NCBI RefSeq assembly: GCF_900104815.1
Contig: NZ_FNTD01000004.1
Span: forward strand, 5,889,001 to 5,953,000
DNA length: 64,000 nucleotides
DNA from: Streptomyces misionensis
GTDB taxonomy: Bacteria; Actinomycetota; Actinomycetes; Streptomycetales; Streptomycetaceae
Direction of reading: 5' to 3'
Both the position numbers and the translations under genes were made by a program. Under the pieces are notes generated by a model. It was given only the letters and a program-made list of their open reading frames with translations, ran no database searches and had not been told where the DNA came from. Of this stretch, positions 61,596 to 64,000 are shown piece after piece (position 1 is the stretch's first letter; each line of letters begins with the position of its first letter).

Positions 61596-62461
61596 CGCCA
61601 GTCTCCTCGGTCGGGGCGGCCCACCGTCTCGCCGAATCCCGCGGCGGCGGCGTCGAGCGTCACCGGGAGCGGCCTTCGGGCCGGCCAGAGTCCCCGGTCC
61701 GCCGCACGGCGCGCGGCCACCGTGTAGCGCAGCGGTGCGACTCCCCACTCCTCCAGCCGCTCGTCCGCCAGTACCTCCTCGGGCGTGCCGTTCGCCACGA
61801 TCGCCCCCCGGTCGAGCACGAGGACGCGGTCGGCCGCGCGGGCGAGTCGTTCCATCCGGTGTTCGATCAGCAGGACGGTGACGCCCTTCTCCTTGAGGGT
61901 GTCGAGCGCCTCGAAGACCAGCGCGTTTCCGGCCGCGTCCAGTTGCGAGGTCGGTTCGTCGAGCACCATGACGGTGGGCCGCATGACCAGGATCGAGCCG
62001 ATGGCCAGCAGTTGCTGCTGCCCGCCCGACAGCTCGTACGGCGACCGGTCGGCCACCCCGGCGAGCCCGAGGTCGTGCAGGACGGGGTCGATCCGGGCCG
62101 TCATCTCGTCCCGTGGGACGCCGAGGTTCTCCAGGCCGAAGGCGATCTCCTCGCGTACCGAGAAGCGGGCGCCGGAGATCTGGTTGAACGGATTCTGCAT
62201 GACGAGCCCGACCTCGCCCACGAGCCCGGACAGCGGTGTGTCGGCCAGGTCCCTGCCGTTGACCTGGACCGCCCCCTCCGCCGTGCCGCCGGTGAGATGG
62301 GGAACGGTGCCGCTCACCACGCCGGCCAGGGTGCTCTTGCCCGCGCCGCTGCCGCCCACCACCGCGCACAGTTCGCGGGGACCGACCTCGAACTCGATGT
62401 CGCGGAGCGCCGGCCGGGAGCCGGTGGGGTAGGTGAAGGAGAAACCCTTGACTTCGATCAA
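61592..62461 (-). CDS. ECF transporter ATPase (EcfA-type, first)
   Basis: 289 residues. Walker A GGSGAGKSTLAGVV, Q-loop LVMQNPFNQISG, signature LSGGQQQLLAIGSIL, Walker B VMVLDEPTSQLD, switch His LIEHRMERL. Pairs with the second ATPase in a heterodimer. TTG at 62461 overlaps the ecfT stop (TTGA), the best-coupled start; a GTG 15 bases upstream is the alternative. Confidence 0.9.
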   Translation of the reverse strand: MIEVKGFSFTYPTGSRPALRDIEFEVGPRELCAVVGGSGAGKSTLAGVVSGTVPHLTGGTAEGAVQVNGRDLADTPLSGLVGEVGLVMQNPFNQISGARFSVREEIAFGLENLGVPRDEMTARIDPVLHDLGLAGVADRSPYELSGGQQQLLAIGSILVMRPTVMVLDEPTSQLDAAGNALVFEALDTLKEKGVTVLLIEHRMERLARAADRVLVLDRGAIVANGTPEEVLADERLEEWGVAPLRYTVAARRAADRGLWPARRPLPVTLDAAAAGFGETVGRPDRGDWR

Positions 62462-63243
62462 CGCATGACTCCCCACACGTTCACAGTGACCGCGGCCACG
62501 GCGCACAGCATCAAGGCGGCGCGCAGGCATCGTTGTGCCCCGCTGTCCGGGACCGTGGTGAGGCTCGTGGGGTGGCGGGTGGCGCCGAACCCCCGGGTCT
62601 CCATGGCGGCGGCGCGTTCGCCCACGTCGGTGAAGGCGCCGAGGATCAGCGGTCCCATCAGAGGTATCAGCGCCCGCGCCCGGCCGCGCAGACCGTGGAT
62701 CACCTGGCCGCGTGCCTGCTGGGCATGGAGGATGCGCGTGGCGCGACGGCTGAGCGCCGGCACGATCTGCAGCGCCGCCGACGCGATGTAGATGAGGCTC
62801 GGCGACACCCTGCGTTCGCTCAGGGCGCTCATGAAGGCCCCGGGGTGGGTGGTGAGGAGCAGCAGGAAGAACCCGCCCATCAGCACCAGGATGTGCAGTG
62901 CCGTCAGAAAGGCGAAGGAGACGCCCTCGCTCTTCAGTTTCAGCGGTCCGAGTTGGGCAATCACGTCATGGGCATCGGGCAGGAAGAATCCCTGGACCAG
63001 GAACAGGACCACGGCAACCGGAACCCAGAACGTGGCGAGCAGGAGCAGGAAACGCCGTAACACTCCCGCGCCGATCGCGGCCGGAAGGAGCAGGGCGCCG
63101 AAGAGCAGCAGGGGCCACCAGTAATCCACCACGGCGAAAGCGCAGACGGTCACGGTGACGGCGAAGGCGAGTTTCGTCAGGGGATTGAGCCGGTGAATGC
63201 CGGAGGCGCCGGTCGCGGGTGTGGTGTCCCGCACGGCCTTCAC
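62458..63243 (-). CDS. ECF transporter transmembrane component EcfT
   Basis: 261 residues with about five TM helices (LAFAVTVTVCAFAVVDYWW, LLLFGALLLPAAIGAG, LLATFWVPVAVVLFLVQGF, ILVLMGGFFLLLL, IYIASAALQIVPALS). The cytoplasmic coupling helices contain two short Ala-Arg motifs (ARGQVIHG and the MGPLILGAFTDVGERAAAMETRGF block, here given only by its ends), as in CbiQ/EcfT proteins that contact the ATPases. GTG at 63243 overlaps the S-component stop. Confidence 0.9.
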   Translation of the reverse strand: MKAVRDTTPATGASGIHRLNPLTKLAFAVTVTVCAFAVVDYWWPLLLFGALLLPAAIGAGVLRRFLLLLATFWVPVAVVLFLVQGFFLPDAHDVIAQLGPLKLKSEGVSFAFLTALHILVLMGGFFLLLLTTHPGAFMSALSERRVSPSLIYIASAALQIVPALSRRATRILHAQQARGQVIHGLRGRARALIPLMGPLILGAFTDVGERAAAMETRGFGATRHPTSLTTVPDSGAQRCLRAALMLCAVAAVTVNVWGVMR

Positions 63244-64000
63244 CCGGCCCTCACAAGGTCGGGCCGGGGCGCCAGGATGTGCCGGTCCCGGACGAACGGG
63301 AAGCGGTGGAGGAATCCCGGTGGCAGGCCCTTGAGAATGGCCATCGCGAGCACCACCGTCAGTGCCTTGTCGAGCGGATCCGCCACCAGTCCTTGCAGGG
63401 TGGCGGCCTTGAGCATGCCGTTGCCGAACGCCTGGAAGGTCGCGATCAGCGCGGACTGGCCCACCGATCCGCTGGCGTTGCCGAAGACGAAGGCGGTGAT
63501 GGGGGCGGAGATGACGCCGGCGACCACACCGATCAGGCCACCGGCGAGCACCGCTGTGGGGAGCCGCCGGAACAGCCCCGCGCGTGCCAGCGTGCCCGCG
63601 GTGAAGCCGATCATGGCCGCAGTCACGGCGTAGGGCAGGGCGCCGGGTGTGATCGTCATGCCCACGATGACACTGGCGAGCGCCCCGGTCGCGGCCCCGG
63701 CGGCCGGCCCCGCGACCACTCCCACCAGCACGGTTCCGATGGAGTCGAGCTGCAGGGGCAGGCCGCTGAAGTAGACGATCTTGCCCATCACGATGTTCAC
63801 CGTGATGGCCACGGGTAACAGGGCCACGGTGGTGGGAGGCAGCCGGGCCACGGCGCCGGAGACGATCAGGAGGGCACCGAGCGTGTATCCCACCAGGGCC
63901 AGCAGCGCGATCGGGCCACCCACGCCATGCGTCGAGGTGGGGTGGACGGCGATGAGCCCCGCGTAGGTCACGAGCACCACGCCGGTGCCCCACCCTATAC
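63240..64000 (-). CDS. ECF transporter substrate-binding (S) component, partial
   Basis: At least 253 residues, open at the right edge: the frame continues upstream of the GTG at 63980 through IGWGTGVVLVTY to the window end, so the true start is probably outside. About six TM segments (IALLALVGYTLGALLIVSG, TVALLPVAITVNIVMGKIV, GAATGALASVIVGMTITPG, AAMIGFTAGTLARAG, AVLAGGLIGVVAGVISAP). It supplies the vitamin or metal specificity; the ligand cannot be assigned from this. All four genes overlap by 4 bp, so they form a complete dedicated (group I) ECF importer. Confidence 0.85.
   Translation of the reverse strand, partial: IGWGTGVVLVTYAGLIAVHPTSTHGVGGPIALLALVGYTLGALLIVSGAVARLPPTTVALLPVAITVNIVMGKIVYFSGLPLQLDSIGTVLVGVVAGPAAGAATGALASVIVGMTITPGALPYAVTAAMIGFTAGTLARAGLFRRLPTAVLAGGLIGVVAGVISAPITAFVFGNASGSVGQSALIATFQAFGNGMLKAATLQGLVADPLDKALTVVLAMAILKGLPPGFLHRFPFVRDRHILAPRPDLVRAG

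Noticed and set aside
1..64000. tRNA, rRNA or complete insertion sequences
   Set aside because: None was recognised on either strand; only an IstB fragment is left of an IS element.

Overview
The window is chromosomal DNA of a Streptomyces-type actinobacterium. GC is very high, GTG and TTG starts are common, several genes look leaderless, and gene content is typical of the genus: the CutR/CutS two-component pair, the FtsZ-associated protein SepH, the PTS protein HPr behind a DasR-type operator, a fused GNAT/acyl-CoA-synthetase acetyltransferase, a cyclic-di-AMP riboswitch ahead of an M23 peptidase, and many DUF families seen mainly in Streptomyces. All assignments were made by reading; no database search was run.

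Positions 1-44,821 are conserved core. They hold a divergent pair of citrate-synthase homologues around a nested operator (1-1956), a CobW GTPase, topoisomerase IV subunit A (ParC), an M16 protease pair (one catalytic, one not), a riboswitch-controlled M23 peptidase, GntR, HPr, the Pat-type acetyltransferase, and a striking 1.1-kb pyrimidine-rich low-complexity tract (14.5-15.6 kb). Next come DUF5998, a phosphodiesterase-like protein, thymidine kinase, a VOC protein, rhodanese, SepH, an FAD oxidase, an MFS exporter, coproporphyrin ferrochelatase, an IMPase, CutRS, dUTPase and small DUF proteins. A potassium neighbourhood follows (KdpD/KdpE without KdpFABC, two TrkA/RCK proteins, a KimA-like permease), ending with a TrmA/RlmD-type RNA methyltransferase. 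kdpD has no in-frame stop before kdpE, which suggests a frameshift in its tail.

Positions 45,363-59,566 are a complete type I-E CRISPR-Cas locus. cas3-cas8e-cas11-cas7-cas5-cas6e-cas1-cas2 all run leftward, with two arrays pointing outward from the cas block. Array 1 (minus strand, about 42 repeats including two decayed ones) starts 18 bp after cas2. Array 2 (plus strand, about 29 repeats) starts about 215 bp from cas3. Both have a 61-bp period, decayed repeats at the distal ends, and repeat variants that change in steps along the array.

The main discovery is in the 217-bp cas3-cas8e gap. On the plus strand, 54,499-54,588 is a solitary crRNA-like unit (repeat-like, 32-nt guide, second repeat-like hairpin) with exactly the array geometry and the same 8-nt handle, GTGAACCG. 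Its guide matches a site 81 bp beyond its own 3' end at guide positions 1-5, 7-8 and 10-17, directly next to a 5'-AAG PAM. That site overlies the probable cas8e promoter. This is the architecture expected of a CreR/CreA-type guide RNA by which Cascade represses its own operon.

Positions 59,567-60,620 hold mobile debris (IS21 IstB fragment, Rhs/AHH-toxin fragment) around one intact gene of unknown function. Positions 60,762-64,000 are a leftward ECF-type transporter operon (A, A', T, S) that leaves the window.
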